This document shows positions 19,511 through 28,106 of a stretch of 64,000 nucleotides of DNA, one piece after another (the first letter of the stretch is position 1; every line of letters starts with the position of its first letter). Source of the stretch: Mesorhizobium sp. WSM4313 (GTDB lineage: Bacteria > Pseudomonadota > Alphaproteobacteria > Rhizobiales > Rhizobiaceae); NCBI RefSeq assembly GCF_002294725.1, contig NZ_NSFT01000007.1, positions 1 through 64,000 on the forward strand. Direction: 5' to 3'. Below the pieces are notes generated by a model. It did no database searches, was not told the DNA's origin, and saw only the letters and a list, made by a program, of their open reading frames with translations. Both the position numbers and the translations under genes were made by a program.

Positions 19511-20328
19511 GTGAAGCCGGCGATATGGGCCTGGTGGTGGTGGGCGCCGCCGGCCGCATGGGCCAGACGCTGATCCGCGCCATCCACACAATGCCCGGCG
19601 CCCGCGTCGCCGCCGCGGTCGAGCGGCCGGACTCGGCCCATCTCGGCAAGGATGCGGGCGAGCTCGCCGGCATCGGCATCATCAACGTGCCGATCGTCGA
19701 CGATCCGCTGCCGGCCTTCGCCAAGGCCGACGGCGTGCTCGATTTCACCGCGCCCGCGGCAAGCGTCGAATTCGCCGGCTATGCCGCGCAGGCGCGCATC
19801 GTCCATGTCATCGGCACCACCGGCTGCTCGGCCGACGACAATGCCAGGATCGCCGCCGCTGCGCGTCATGCCACGATCGTCAAATCGGGCAATATGAGCC
19901 TCGGCGTCAATCTGCTGGCGGTGCTGGTCGAGCAGGCTGCGAAGGCGCTCGATCTCGACGATTTCGACATCGAGATCCTGGAGATGCATCACCGGCACAA
20001 GGTCGACGCGCCGTCCGGCACGGCGCTGCTGCTCGGCGAGGCTGCTGCGAAAGGGCGCGGCATCGATCTTGCCGACAATAGCGTGCGGGTGCGCGACGGC
20101 CATACCGGCGTGCGCAAGGCGGGCTCGATCGGCTTCGCCACGCTGCGCGGCGGCTCCGTCGTCGGCGACCACAGCGTGATCCTTGCCGGCACCGGCGAGC
20201 GCATCACGCTTTCCCACCATGCCGAGGACCGGGCGATCTTCGCCCGCGGCGCCGTGAAAGCCGCGCTTTGGGCCCGCGCGAAGAAGCCGGGGCTTTATTC
20301 CATGCGGGACGTGCTCGGCCTGAGCTGA
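19507..20328 (+). CDS. dapB: 4-hydroxy-tetrahydrodipicolinate reductase
   Basis: DapB carries out the NAD(P)H-dependent step of the diaminopimelate/lysine pathway. The 273-residue protein shows [17 protein letters not shown] (nucleotide binding), [28 protein letters not shown], the catalytic [19 protein letters not shown], and [22 protein letters not shown]. The ATG overlaps the end of the ABC exporter gene by four bases. gpmA follows 31 bp downstream, so dapB-gpmA are probably in one transcript. Confidence 0.96.
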   Translation: MSEAGDMGLVVVGAAGRMGQTLIRAIHTMPGARVAAAVERPDSAHLGKDAGELAGIGIINVPIVDDPLPAFAKADGVLDFTAPAASVEFAGYAAQARIVHVIGTTGCSADDNARIAAAARHATIVKSGNMSLGVNLLAVLVEQAAKALDLDDFDIEILEMHHRHKVDAPSGTALLLGEAAAKGRGIDLADNSVRVRDGHTGVRKAGSIGFATLRGGSVVGDHSVILAGTGERITLSHHAEDRAIFARGAVKAALWARAKKPGLYSMRDVLGLS

Positions 20329-20359
20329 TCCCTATCCAAACCATTCCATAGGAGCAAAC

Positions 20360-20980
20360 ATGTCGGGAACTCTCGTGCTCGTGCGCCACGGCCAGAGCGA
20401 ATGGAACCTGAAGAACCTGTTCACCGGTTGGCGCGACGTCGGGCTGACCGAGCAGGGCACCGCCGAGGCGCTTGCCGCCGGCGAGAAGCTCAAGGCGCGC
20501 GGCCTGAAATTCGACATCGCCTACACATCTGCCTTGAAGCGGGCGCAGGTGACCTGTCAGCACATCCTCGACATCGTCGGCCAAAGCGACCTGAAGACGA
20601 TCCGCGACCAGGCGCTCAACGAGCGCGACTATGGCGACCTCTCCGGCCTCAACAAGGACGACGCGCGCAAGAAATGGGGCGAGGAGCAGGTGCATATCTG
20701 GCGCCGCTCCTACGACATCGCGCCGCCCGGCGGCGAAAGCCTGAAGGATACCGGCGCGCGCGTATGGCCCTATTACCTGCACGAGGTGCAGCCGCATGTG
20801 CTGCGCGGCGAGACCGTGCTGGTCGCCGCGCACGGCAATTCGTTGCGCGCGCTTATCATGGCGCTGGACGGCAAGTCGGGCGAGGAGATCGTCAAGCTCG
20901 AGCTCGGCACCGGCGTGCCGGTGATCTACAAGCTCAACGCCGATTCCACCGTGGCGAAGAAAGAAGTGCTGGAGGGGTGA
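20360..20980 (+). CDS. gpmA: 2,3-bisphosphoglycerate-dependent phosphoglycerate mutase
   Basis: This glycolytic/gluconeogenic enzyme interconverts 3- and 2-phosphoglycerate through a phosphohistidine. The 206-residue protein has [18 protein letters not shown], with the phospho-accepting H10, then [12 protein letters not shown] with the catalytic Glu, [15 protein letters not shown], and [15 protein letters not shown] with the second histidine. It is shorter than the E. coli enzyme, as usual in alphaproteobacteria. AGGAGC precedes the ATG. Confidence 0.95.
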   Translation: MSGTLVLVRHGQSEWNLKNLFTGWRDVGLTEQGTAEALAAGEKLKARGLKFDIAYTSALKRAQVTCQHILDIVGQSDLKTIRDQALNERDYGDLSGLNKDDARKKWGEEQVHIWRRSYDIAPPGGESLKDTGARVWPYYLHEVQPHVLRGETVLVAAHGNSLRALIMALDGKSGEEIVKLELGTGVPVIYKLNADSTVAKKEVLEG

Positions 20981-21000
20981 GCTTCCTTCTCCCCGTTCAC

Positions 21001-21324
21001 GCTACGGCATGCGCACATTTCCAAGCGGCTGGTTTTTCTCGATAGCGTGCATGGCAGCTTGGCGCATGCCTTGTCTTATGCAGCGCTGGTCGACCCCCAC
21101 TCCGTCTCGGCTTCGCCGAGCCACCTCTCCCCCGATCGACGGGGCAGAGGAAAGGCGCCAAGCCTTTTGCCGTCAACGCCCGTCCAGCAACACTCCCTTC
21201 CTTTCCCTCCGGAGGGGGGAAAGGTGGCGCTGCGAAGCAGCGACGGATTGGGGGAACCACGTGGCAATCAAGCCGCGGCCTGATCAGTCACGCCAATCAC
21301 AGAACGATGTGTGCATGGCGTAGC
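21001..21324. repeat. Family C long repeat (C1)
   Basis: A 324-bp element with terminal inverted repeats GCTACGGCATGC and GCATGGCGTAGC. Internal landmarks are TGGTCGACCCCCACTCCGTC, the hairpin CTCGGCTTCGCCGAG, CCCCCGATCGACGGGG, and TTTCCCTCCGGAGGGGGGAAA. Close copies lie at 24914-25227 (reverse orientation) and 57348-57610 (left end missing). It fills the gap between gpmA and tRNA-Leu. Reading frames inside are not conserved between copies, so it does not look like a gene. Confidence 0.88.
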
Positions 21325-21392
21325 CCGCTCACGAGGAGAAAATACCCGGCAGGGCAATGAGGGGCAGCGCGGCCATCGACGAAAAAACCGCG

Positions 21393-21421
21393 TTGACACA
21401 TACCGTTTGCCCGCTTACTAG
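21393..21421 (+). promoter_or_regulatory. Sigma-70-type promoter of tRNA-Leu
   Basis: A perfect -35 box TTGACA at 21393-21398 is followed, after 17 bp, by TACTAG at 21416-21421. The tRNA begins 12 bp further on. Spacing and position support a vegetative promoter. Confidence 0.75.
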
Positions 21422-21432
21422 AGCGCCCACCA

Positions 21433-21517
21433 GCCCAGATGGCGGAATTGGTAGACGCGCACGGTTCAGGTCCGTGTTCCGCAAGGAGTGGAGGTTCGAG
21501 TCCTCTTCTGGGCACCA
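21433..21517 (+). tRNA. tRNA-Leu (anticodon CAG)
   Basis: This 85-nt gene folds as a class II tRNA: acceptor GCCCAGA/TCTGGGC, D-arm with GGCGGAATTGGTAGACGC, anticodon arm CACGG-TTCAGGT-CCGTG with CAG, a variable arm, and T-arm GGTTCGAGTCC. The CCA end is encoded (21515-21517). It reads CUG codons. A terminator follows at 21551. Confidence 0.97.
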
Positions 21518-21550
21518 AATTCCCGTTTCAGACGATCTGACGCGATGAGC

Positions 21551-21580
21551 AAAAAAGCCCGGATTTTCCGGGCTTTTTGT
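21551..21580 (+). terminator. Rho-independent terminator after tRNA-Leu
   Basis: AAAAAAGCCCGG-ATTTT-CCGGGCTTTTT forms a GC-rich 6-bp stem extended by A/T pairs and a T run. It lies about 35 bp after the tRNA and can work in both directions because of its A and T flanks. Confidence 0.85.
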
Positions 21581-21641
21581 GCCCTGCAACTCATCTCGCG
21601 TTGAACCGTTCCTATCTTGCCGGTTAACCCGAGGTTCCGTG

Positions 21642-22361
21642 ATGCCCGCGCCGTTCAAGGAGTGGAAGGTTCTGCCGCATGGCAGGCTCTCTCCTGTCGA
21701 CGACGATATTCTGACGGTGACCGGCGACATACCCATGCCAATTGGCAACATGAAACGGCGCATGACCGTGGTGCGACTGCGCGACCGGCGGCTTGTCATC
21801 TTCAGCGCCATCGCGCTCGACGACGAACAGATGCGCGAGATCGAGGCCTTCGGCCAGCCGGCCTTCTTGATCGTCCCTAATGATCATCACCGGCTCGATG
21901 CAAAGCCATGGAAGAATCGCTATCCCGCCCTTCAGGTGATTGCACCGGCTGGCGCGCTCAACAGCGTCGAGAAGGCGGTACATGTCGATGCGACGCGCGG
22001 CGACTTTGGGGATCCCGACGTCAAGCTCGTCACGGTCCCCGGAACCCGTGATCGCGAAGCGGCGTTGCAAATTGACGGAGCGAACGGCACGACGCTCGTT
22101 CTCAACGATATCGTCGGCAACATCCGCGGCGCATCCGGCTTTGCAGGCTGGGCATTGCGCATGATGGGATTTGCCGGTGATGAGCCGCATATACCCTGGC
22201 CGGTCAAGCTGACGATGGTCCGCGACAAGGCGGCACTCGCGGCGCAATTGAGACAATGGGCCGAACAGCCGGCGCTCAAGCGCATCCTTGTCTCGCATGG
22301 CTCAGTCATCACCGAGGATCCGCGCGGGACGCTGCGCAAGCTGGCGACGTCGCTCGGATAG
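21642..22361 (+). CDS. Conserved protein resembling DUF4336 (metallo-beta-lactamase-like fold), function unknown
   Basis: The 239-residue protein runs from the ATG at 21642 (GAGG upstream); an ATG at 21579 would start inside the terminator. Its order of segments (DDDILTVTGDIPMPIGNMKRRMTVVRLRDRRLVIFSAIALDD, then FLIVPNDHHRLDAKPWKNRYP, and late RILVSHGSVI) follows the DUF4336 pattern, which looks like a degenerate metallo-beta-lactamase fold. The classical HxHxDH metal site is absent, so catalysis is doubtful. There is no signal peptide. A stand-alone gene after tRNA-Leu; the DUF assignment is by eye. Confidence 0.75.
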   Translation: MPAPFKEWKVLPHGRLSPVDDDILTVTGDIPMPIGNMKRRMTVVRLRDRRLVIFSAIALDDEQMREIEAFGQPAFLIVPNDHHRLDAKPWKNRYPALQVIAPAGALNSVEKAVHVDATRGDFGDPDVKLVTVPGTRDREAALQIDGANGTTLVLNDIVGNIRGASGFAGWALRMMGFAGDEPHIPWPVKLTMVRDKAALAAQLRQWAEQPALKRILVSHGSVITEDPRGTLRKLATSLG

Positions 22362-22446
22362 ATGAAGGCATAGCAGCCAACCCCCTTCCAGCCAGTCGCC
22401 CAACAAACCGCTTCAAACCAGCCGCCCCTGACGCTACGGTCCGCCC

Positions 22447-24114
22447 ATGGCCCCTTCCGTCAGCCCGACCATCGCCGCGCGCCGCGACCAGATGTTTCCC
22501 GTGCTCAGCGACGCGGATATCGGGCGCATGCGCCGGTTTGGCGAGGCACGCGCCTATGCCGCCGGCGACCACATCGTGACAGCCGGCGCGGTCTCGCCCG
22601 GGCTGATCCTTATCCTGTCGGGCAAGGTCGACATCACCCAGGCCGGCGGGCTTGGCCCGCGCGAGGCGATCATCAGCTACCGCGCCGGCAATTTCGTCGG
22701 CGAGCTGGCGCAGTTGTCGAACCGGCCGTCGCTGGTCAATGCCGAGGCGGTCGAGCCGGTCGAGGCGATCGTCATCCCCTCGCAGCGGCTGCGCGACCTG
22801 ATGGTGCAGGAGGCCAATCTCGGCGAGCGCGTCATGCGGGCGCTGATCCTGCGCCGGGTCGGCCTGCTCGAAAGCGGCGCCAGCGGGCCGGTCGTCATCG
22901 GCCCGCCCGGCAATGGCGACGTGCTGCGGCTGCAGGGCTTTCTGCGGCGCAGCGGCCTGCCGCATCGGGCGCTCGATTCCGACACCGACCCTTGCGCGAA
23001 AACGCTGATCGAGCGCTTTCATGTCGACCCGCACCACCTGCCGATCGTGCTGTGTCCGAACGGCAAGCTGATGCACAATCCGGGCGAGACCGAGCTTGCC
23101 CGCTGCGTCGGCCTGCTGCGGCCGATCGATGCTGACAAGATCTATGACGTGGCGATCGTCGGCGCCGGGCCGGCGGGGCTGGCGGCGGCGGTCTATGCCG
23201 CCTCGGAAGGGCTGTCGACCATCGTGCTCGATTGCCGCGCCTTCGGCGGACAGGCAGGCGCCTCGGCCCGCATCGAAAACTATCTCGGCTTCCCGACCGG
23301 GATCACCGGCATGGCGCTGATGGCGCGCGCCTATAACCAGGCGCAGAAATTCGGCGTCGAGATGGTCATCCCCGATGAGGCGAAGCTGCTGGACGACGCT
23401 GGCGACGGCGCCCGCTACAGGCTGGCCATCGGCGACGGCGAGATCGTGCGCTCACGCGCTGTGGTGATCGCCAGCGGCGCGCGCTACCGCCGCCTCGATA
23501 TCGCCAACCTCGCGCAGTTCGAGGGCACTTCGGTGCATTACTGGGCCTCGCCAATCGAGGCCAGGCTTTGCCTGGACCAGGAGGTGGCGCTGGTGGGCGC
23601 CGGCAATTCAGCGGGACAGGCGGCCGTCTATCTGGCGAGCCAGGTGCGCAAGGTGACGCTGCTGGCGCGTCGCGACAGCCTCGACGCTACCATGTCTCGC
23701 TATCTGGTCGAGCGCATCAAGGCACAGCCCAACATCGAGGTGCTGACCGAGACCGAGGTCGCGGCGCTGGAGGGGCACGACGGCAATCTCGAGCGGCTGC
23801 ACTGGCGCAACCGGGCGACCGGCGAAAAGACGACGCGCGCCATCCGCCACCTCTTCCTGTTCATCGGCGCCGACCCGAACACCGATTGGCTTGCGAACTG
23901 CAACGTGGCGCTGGATGCCAAGGGTTTTGTGCGCACCGGGCCGGACACGACACCGGGGCACGGGCTGATGGAGACCAGCCGCAGCGGCGTGTTCGCCATC
24001 GGCGACGTGCGCTGCGGCTCGACCAAGCGCGTCGCTGCCGCCGTCGGCGAAGGCGCGCAGGTGGTTGCGGCGCTGCATGCCTATCTGGCGCGGGACGGCG
24101 CCGCTAGACCGTGA
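22447..24114 (+). CDS. Cyclic-nucleotide-binding domain/thioredoxin-reductase-like flavoprotein without redox CxxC
   Basis: This 555-residue multi-domain protein has a cNMP-binding-type beta-roll (about 15-140, GNFVGELAQLSNRPSLVNAEA), a glutaredoxin/thioredoxin-like segment (about 150-225, with PDALDSDTDP-like and LPIVLCPNGKLMHNPGETELA features), and a thioredoxin-reductase-like module from 233. FAD binds at VGAGPAG (238-244) and NAD(P)H at VGAGNSAGQAA (383-393). Where thioredoxin reductases have HYCATC, this protein has HYWASPIEA (364-372), so the dithiol is lost and normal thioredoxin reduction is unlikely. A UBP-type zinc finger gene follows on the same strand, a pairing I recall from other genomes. 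Electron acceptor unknown. Confidence 0.88.
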   Translation: MAPSVSPTIAARRDQMFPVLSDADIGRMRRFGEARAYAAGDHIVTAGAVSPGLILILSGKVDITQAGGLGPREAIISYRAGNFVGELAQLSNRPSLVNAEAVEPVEAIVIPSQRLRDLMVQEANLGERVMRALILRRVGLLESGASGPVVIGPPGNGDVLRLQGFLRRSGLPHRALDSDTDPCAKTLIERFHVDPHHLPIVLCPNGKLMHNPGETELARCVGLLRPIDADKIYDVAIVGAGPAGLAAAVYAASEGLSTIVLDCRAFGGQAGASARIENYLGFPTGITGMALMARAYNQAQKFGVEMVIPDEAKLLDDAGDGARYRLAIGDGEIVRSRAVVIASGARYRRLDIANLAQFEGTSVHYWASPIEARLCLDQEVALVGAGNSAGQAAVYLASQVRKVTLLARRDSLDATMSRYLVERIKAQPNIEVLTETEVAALEGHDGNLERLHWRNRATGEKTTRAIRHLFLFIGADPNTDWLANCNVALDAKGFVRTGPDTTPGHGLMETSRSGVFAIGDVRCGSTKRVAAAVGEGAQVVAALHAYLARDGAARP

Positions 24115-24206
24115 CGGCGGTTCGTTGAATCGCCATCACGGTCCAACTCTTGTTGGAGCATGATCTTTCTCCGAAAACCGGTTCCCACTTTTCGGGATCA
24201 CGCTCT
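24106..24206. repeat. Family D extended palindrome with leading hairpin (D3)
   Basis: It has two parts. The first is a 12-bp stem ACCGTGACGGCG/CGCCATCACGGT (about 24108-24144) that contains the stop codon of the preceding flavoprotein gene. The second is GAGCATGATC...TCCGAAAACCGGTTCCCACTTTTC...GGATCACGCTC (24156-24206), sharing the CGGAAAACCG...CACTTTTC core with D1 and D2 but with different, still complementary ends. Possibly works as a terminator. Confidence 0.75.
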
Positions 24207-24237
24207 AGAACCAACAGGCCAAACCGCCCAGGAGACC

Positions 24238-24546
24238 ATGATGGACGAATGCAGGCATACGAAGGACATCAAAAAGGTCACGCCGAGCGCGCTCGGCTGC
24301 TAGGAATGCCTGAAGAGCGGCTCGTGGTGGGTGCATCTGAGGCTCTGCCGGACCTGCGGCCATGTCGGCTGCTGCGACGACTCGCCCAACCGCCACGCGA
24401 CAAAGCATTTTCATGCCACGCAGCATCCGATCATCGAGGGCTACGACCCGCCGGAAGGCTGGGGCTGGTGCTTCGTCGACGAGGTGTTCATCGATCTCGG
24501 CGACGACACGACGCCGCAGAACGGCCCGATCCCGAAGTTTGTTTGA
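24238..24546 (+). pseudogene. UBP-type zinc finger protein gene interrupted by an in-frame amber codon
   Basis: Reading from the ATG pair at 24238/24241 (GGAG upstream), the frame gives C5, H7 and C21, then TAG at 24301-24303, then continues without a frameshift through C24, WWVHLRLC (C37), CGHVGCC and RHATKHFHATQHP to TGA at 24544. The segments after the stop keep every expected zinc ligand and the family's end (WGWCFVDEV). The family has GCEEC here, so one G-to-T change turned GAG into TAG. It may be a very young pseudogene, a sequencing error, or read-through. UBP fingers bind ubiquitin C-termini in eukaryotes; the bacterial role is unknown. A GTG at 24331 could give only a truncated finger. 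Confidence 0.8.
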
Positions 24547-24580
24547 CGGTGCAGGGCAAGCCGGCCGGGCGACGCCTTGT

Positions 24581-24763
24581 TCAGCGCACCGAGCTCGTCA
24601 CGGTCGGATCGACGGCGTCTCGCACGGATTTGCGCTCATTGCCGGCGAAGATGCCGATGAGGAGAAGGCTGAGCACAACCGGCACAAACAGGATGGCGAC
24701 GCGCGCCTGCACGTAAAAGATGGCACGCCATTCGTTTCGCTTTTCGGGGCTATCGTTCATCAT
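24581..24763 (-). CDS. Small single-span membrane protein, function unknown
   Basis: The 60-residue frame starts at a tandem ATG (24763/24760): MMNDSPEKRNEWRAIFYVQ, then one hydrophobic helix (about 17-38, ARVAILFVPVVLSLLLIGIF), then a polar tail. It has a charged N-terminus likely in the cytoplasm. The gene converges on the zinc finger gene. No family recognised; the clear membrane segment and start context support it, but it could be spurious. Confidence 0.5.
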   Translation of the reverse strand: MMNDSPEKRNEWRAIFYVQARVAILFVPVVLSLLLIGIFAGNERKSVRDAVDPTVTSSVR

Positions 24764-24913
24764 GCTCGCTCTGTGGTGCCTCCCGGGAGGGGACATAGAG
24801 ACGAAGCGTTAAACATCTCCTTCCGATTCGGTTAACGCGGGACGATCTGCTCCAATCGCAAAGGGCAGCGCTGCCCCTCTCGTCCGCTGTGCGGTCAACT
24901 CTCCCCACTTCGT

Positions 24914-25227
24914 CTACGCTATGAACATCTTCTGTGAGTGACTGGTAAGGCCGAGGCTTGATTGCCATGTGATTCCCCCAACCCGTCGCTGCTTCGCAGC
25001 GCCACCTTTCCCCCCTCCGGAGGGAAAGGAAGGGAGCCTTGCTGGACGAGCGTTGACGGCAAAAGCTTGGCGCCCTTCCTCTACCCCGTCGATCGGGGGA
25101 GAGGAGGCTCGGCGAAGCCGAGACGGAGTGGGGGTCGACCAGCGCTACATAAGACAATGCATGCGCCAAGCCGCCATGCACGCTATCGCCAAAGGCCAGC
25201 CGCTTGGAAATTGATGCATGCCGTAGC
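24914..25227. repeat. Family C long repeat, reverse orientation (C2)
   Basis: Reverse-complement copy of C1, ending GCATGCCGTAGC at 25227 and starting near CGCTATGAACATCTTCTG. The internal landmarks (CCCCTCCGGAGGG, CCCGTCGATCGGGG, CTCGGCGAAGCCGAG, GGAGTGGGGGTCGACCAGCG) are kept. It occupies most of the 560-bp gap between the small membrane protein and the Gfo/Idh/MocA gene; no other feature is seen in 24764-24913. Confidence 0.88.
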
Positions 25228-25327
25228 CCACTGCGTGGGGCGAGGAACGGCGGGCTGCCTCACGCATTGGCTTTTCCACCGATTTCGGGCAAACCTCGTC
25301 GCCTGTAAACCGACACGGAGAAGCGTG

Positions 25328-26314
25328 ATGTTCCGATGGGGTGTTCTGTCGACGGCGAAGATCGGCCGCGAGCAGCTTTTGCCGGCAATCGTGGAGTCGG
25401 AGAATGGCGTCCTGTCGGCGATCGCCAGCCGCGACCTGTCGAAGGCCAAGGCGCTGGGCGAGCGTTTCGGCGCGCGTCATGCGTTCGGCTCCTATGAGGA
25501 ATTGCTCGCCTCCAAGGAGGTCGACGGCGTCTACATTCCGCTGCCCACCTCGCAGCATGTCGAATGGACGGCGAAGGCGATCGAGGCCGGGAAGCATGTG
25601 CTGGTGGAAAAACCGCTGGCGCTCGATGCCAAGGACATTCCGCCGCTGATCAGGCTACGCGACGAGAAGAAGGTGCTGGTCTGCGAGGCCTTCATGGTCG
25701 TCTACCACCCGCAATGGATCAAGGTGCGCGACCTGATCGCCAGCGGCGCCCTCGGTCGGCTGCGCCATGTGCAGGGCGCGTTTTCCTATTACAATGTCGA
25801 CCCCAAGAACATGCGCAACCAGCTCGATCTCGGCGGCGGCGCGTTGCCCGACATCGGCGTCTATCCGACCGTGTCGACGCGCTTTTCGACCGGCAAGGAG
25901 CCGCTGCGGGTGCAGGCGACGATCGAGCGCGACAAGACTTTCGGCACCGACATCTATTCCTCGATCCGCGCCGACTTCGGCGATTTCGAGCTGTCCTTCT
26001 ACCTGTCGACGCAGATGGCGGCGCGGCAGGTGATGGTATTCCACGGCGAGAAGGGCTTCATCGAGGTCTTCGCCCCGTTCAATGCCGGGCTCTACGATCA
26101 CCACCGCATCGAGCTGCACAACCAGAACCACAGCGAGGCGCAGGTGTTTCGCTTCCCGGGCACGCAGCAATACCGGCTGGAGTGCGAAGCCTTCGTGCGC
26201 GCCGCGCAAGGCGGCAAGGACCGCGTCTTCACGCTGGAGGAATCGGTGCTCAACCAGAAGGTCATCGACGCCATCTTCCGCGCCGGCGAGAAGGACGGCT
26301 GGGAGCCCGTCTGA
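25328..26314 (+). CDS. Gfo/Idh/MocA-family oxidoreductase
   Basis: The 328-residue NAD(P)-dependent dehydrogenase has an N-terminal Rossmann domain ([10 protein letters not shown], residues 4-13), the family motif EKPLAL (94-99) with the catalytic lysine K95, and a C-terminal alpha/beta domain with [12 protein letters not shown]. Members act on sugars, inositols or bile-pigment-like substrates; here it resembles the dimeric-dihydrodiol/xylose dehydrogenase-like branch. The ATG at 25328 follows GGAGAAG. An FAD-binding dehydrogenase gene begins 40 bp downstream. Confidence 0.9.
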   Translation: MFRWGVLSTAKIGREQLLPAIVESENGVLSAIASRDLSKAKALGERFGARHAFGSYEELLASKEVDGVYIPLPTSQHVEWTAKAIEAGKHVLVEKPLALDAKDIPPLIRLRDEKKVLVCEAFMVVYHPQWIKVRDLIASGALGRLRHVQGAFSYYNVDPKNMRNQLDLGGGALPDIGVYPTVSTRFSTGKEPLRVQATIERDKTFGTDIYSSIRADFGDFELSFYLSTQMAARQVMVFHGEKGFIEVFAPFNAGLYDHHRIELHNQNHSEAQVFRFPGTQQYRLECEAFVRAAQGGKDRVFTLEESVLNQKVIDAIFRAGEKDGWEPV

Positions 26315-26354
26315 GACGTCGCGATAAGTTTGCCGGCTGGTTCTGGGAGGGAAA

Positions 26355-28010
26355 ATGGCTGACGCGGACGTGATCATTGTCGGCGCGGGGCTGGCCGGCC
26401 TCGTCGCCGCGACGGAGTTGGCGGAGGCCGGCAAGAAAATCATCATCGTCGACCAGGAGCCGCAACAGTCGCTGGGCGGCCAGGCCTTCTGGTCGTTCGG
26501 CGGGTTGTTCCTGGTCGATTCGCCCGAGCAGCGGCGCATGCGCATCCGCGATTCGCACGACCTCGCGCTCGAGGACTGGATGGGCACGGCCGCCTTCGAC
26601 CGGCCGGAGGATTTCTGGCCGCGCAAATGGGCTGAGGCCTATGTCGGCTTCGCCGCCGGCGAGAAGCGCTCCTGGCTGATCGAGCGCGGCCTGAAATTCT
26701 TCCCCGTGGTCGGCTGGGCCGAGCGCGGCGGCGGCAATGCGACCGGCCACGGCAATTCGGTGCCGCGCTTCCACATCACCTGGGGCACCGGGCCCGGCGT
26801 GCTCGAGCCTTTCGTGCAGCGCGTGCGCGAGGCGCAAAAGCGCGGGCTGGTCGAGTTCAGGTTTCGTCACCGGGTCACCGAGATTGTCCGCAGCGGCAAC
26901 ACGGTCAGCGGCGTACGTGGCGACATCTTGCAGCCAAGCACGGTTGAGCGCGGCCGCAAGAGTTCTCGTGACATGGCCGGCGATTTCGAGCTCCATGCGC
27001 AAGCGGTGATCGTCGCCTCCGGCGGCATCGGCGGCAACCACGAGCTGGTGCGCCAGAACTGGCCGCAGCGGCTGGGCGCGCCGCCGAAGCGGATGATCAC
27101 CGGCGTGCCGGATCATGTCGACGGCCGCATGCTGGCGATCACCGAGGCGGCCGGCGGAAGGGTCATCAATCGCGACCGCATGTGGCACTATGTCGAGGGC
27201 ATCAGGAACTGGGCGCCGATCTGGACCGAGCACGCGATCCGCATCCTGCCCGGCCCCTCCTCGATCTGGCTCGATGCGCGCGGCAGAAGGCTGCCGGCGC
27301 CGCTCTATCCGGGCTTCGACACTCTGGGCACGCTCAGCCACATCATGAGCACCGGCTTCGACTATTCCTGGTTCATCCTGACCAAGAAGATCATCCAGAA
27401 GGAGTTCGCGCTATCGGGCTCCGAGCAGAACCCTGACCTCACCGGCAAAAGCTGGCGGCAGGTGCTGAGCCGCGCGACATCAGGCATTCCCGGCCCGGTG
27501 AAAGCGTTTATGGAAAAGGGCGAGGATTTCATCGTCGAGGCCGATCTTTCCAGGCTGGTGGCGCGCATGAACGCGCTGGCCGGCGGCGAGCCGCTGCTGG
27601 ACGTCGCCCAGGTCGAGCGCGAGATCCGCGCCCGCGACAGGCAGCTCGACAATCCGTTCTCCAAGGATGCGCAGATCACCGCGCTGCGCGGTGCGCGCTC
27701 CTATCTCGGCGACAGGCTGATCCGCACCGCCAAGCCGCACAAGATGCTCGATCCGGCGAACGGCCCGCTGATCGCGGTGCGCCTCAACATCCTGACCCGC
27801 AAGACGCTGGGCGGGCTGCAGACCGACCTCGATAGCCGCGTGCTCAATGCCGCCGGCCAGCCGGTGCCGGGGCTTTATGCGGCGGGCGAGGTCGCCGGCT
27901 TCGGCGGCGGCGGCGTGCATGGCTATGCGGCGCTGGAAGGCACCTTCCTCGGCGGTTGCATTTTTTCGGGGCGCTGCGCGGGGCGGGCGGCGGCGGCCAC
28001 GATTGCGTGA
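26355..28010 (+). CDS. FAD-binding dehydrogenase (fumarate reductase/3-ketosteroid dehydrogenase-like fold)
   Basis: The 551-residue flavoprotein starts ADVIIVGAGLAGLVAATELAEAGKKIIIVDQE (dinucleotide fold, residues 4-35) and has LGGQAFWSFGGLF and a C-terminal GLYAAGEVAGFGGGGVHGYAALEGTFLGGCIFSGR, which close the FAD site in this superfamily. The closest annotated group is the FAD-binding dehydrogenases that oxidise ketosteroid-like or unknown substrates. No signal peptide is seen. A good AGG-rich Shine-Dalgarno (GGGAGGGAAA) precedes the ATG. It probably forms an operon with the preceding Gfo/Idh/MocA gene. Confidence 0.88.
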   Translation: MADADVIIVGAGLAGLVAATELAEAGKKIIIVDQEPQQSLGGQAFWSFGGLFLVDSPEQRRMRIRDSHDLALEDWMGTAAFDRPEDFWPRKWAEAYVGFAAGEKRSWLIERGLKFFPVVGWAERGGGNATGHGNSVPRFHITWGTGPGVLEPFVQRVREAQKRGLVEFRFRHRVTEIVRSGNTVSGVRGDILQPSTVERGRKSSRDMAGDFELHAQAVIVASGGIGGNHELVRQNWPQRLGAPPKRMITGVPDHVDGRMLAITEAAGGRVINRDRMWHYVEGIRNWAPIWTEHAIRILPGPSSIWLDARGRRLPAPLYPGFDTLGTLSHIMSTGFDYSWFILTKKIIQKEFALSGSEQNPDLTGKSWRQVLSRATSGIPGPVKAFMEKGEDFIVEADLSRLVARMNALAGGEPLLDVAQVEREIRARDRQLDNPFSKDAQITALRGARSYLGDRLIRTAKPHKMLDPANGPLIAVRLNILTRKTLGGLQTDLDSRVLNAAGQPVPGLYAAGEVAGFGGGGVHGYAALEGTFLGGCIFSGRCAGRAAAATIA

Positions 28011-28106
28011 ACGGAGGGCGCGGATGGTCGCCGCCTCGGCGACAACGCTGTAGGCTTTTTCGGTCAACTCGACTGAAGTCCCAACTCCAATCATGACGGG
28101 AACAGC

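Noticed and set aside
17927..19591. A 554-codon minus-strand frame over the ABC exporter gene
   Set aside because: Shadow of a well-supported transporter with Walker motifs; no recognisable protein features.
21047..21283. A 78-codon frame in repeat C1 with partly similar frames in C2 and C3
   Set aside because: The frames share only the first 35 or so residues and then shift relative to each other, so the DNA, not the protein, is conserved.
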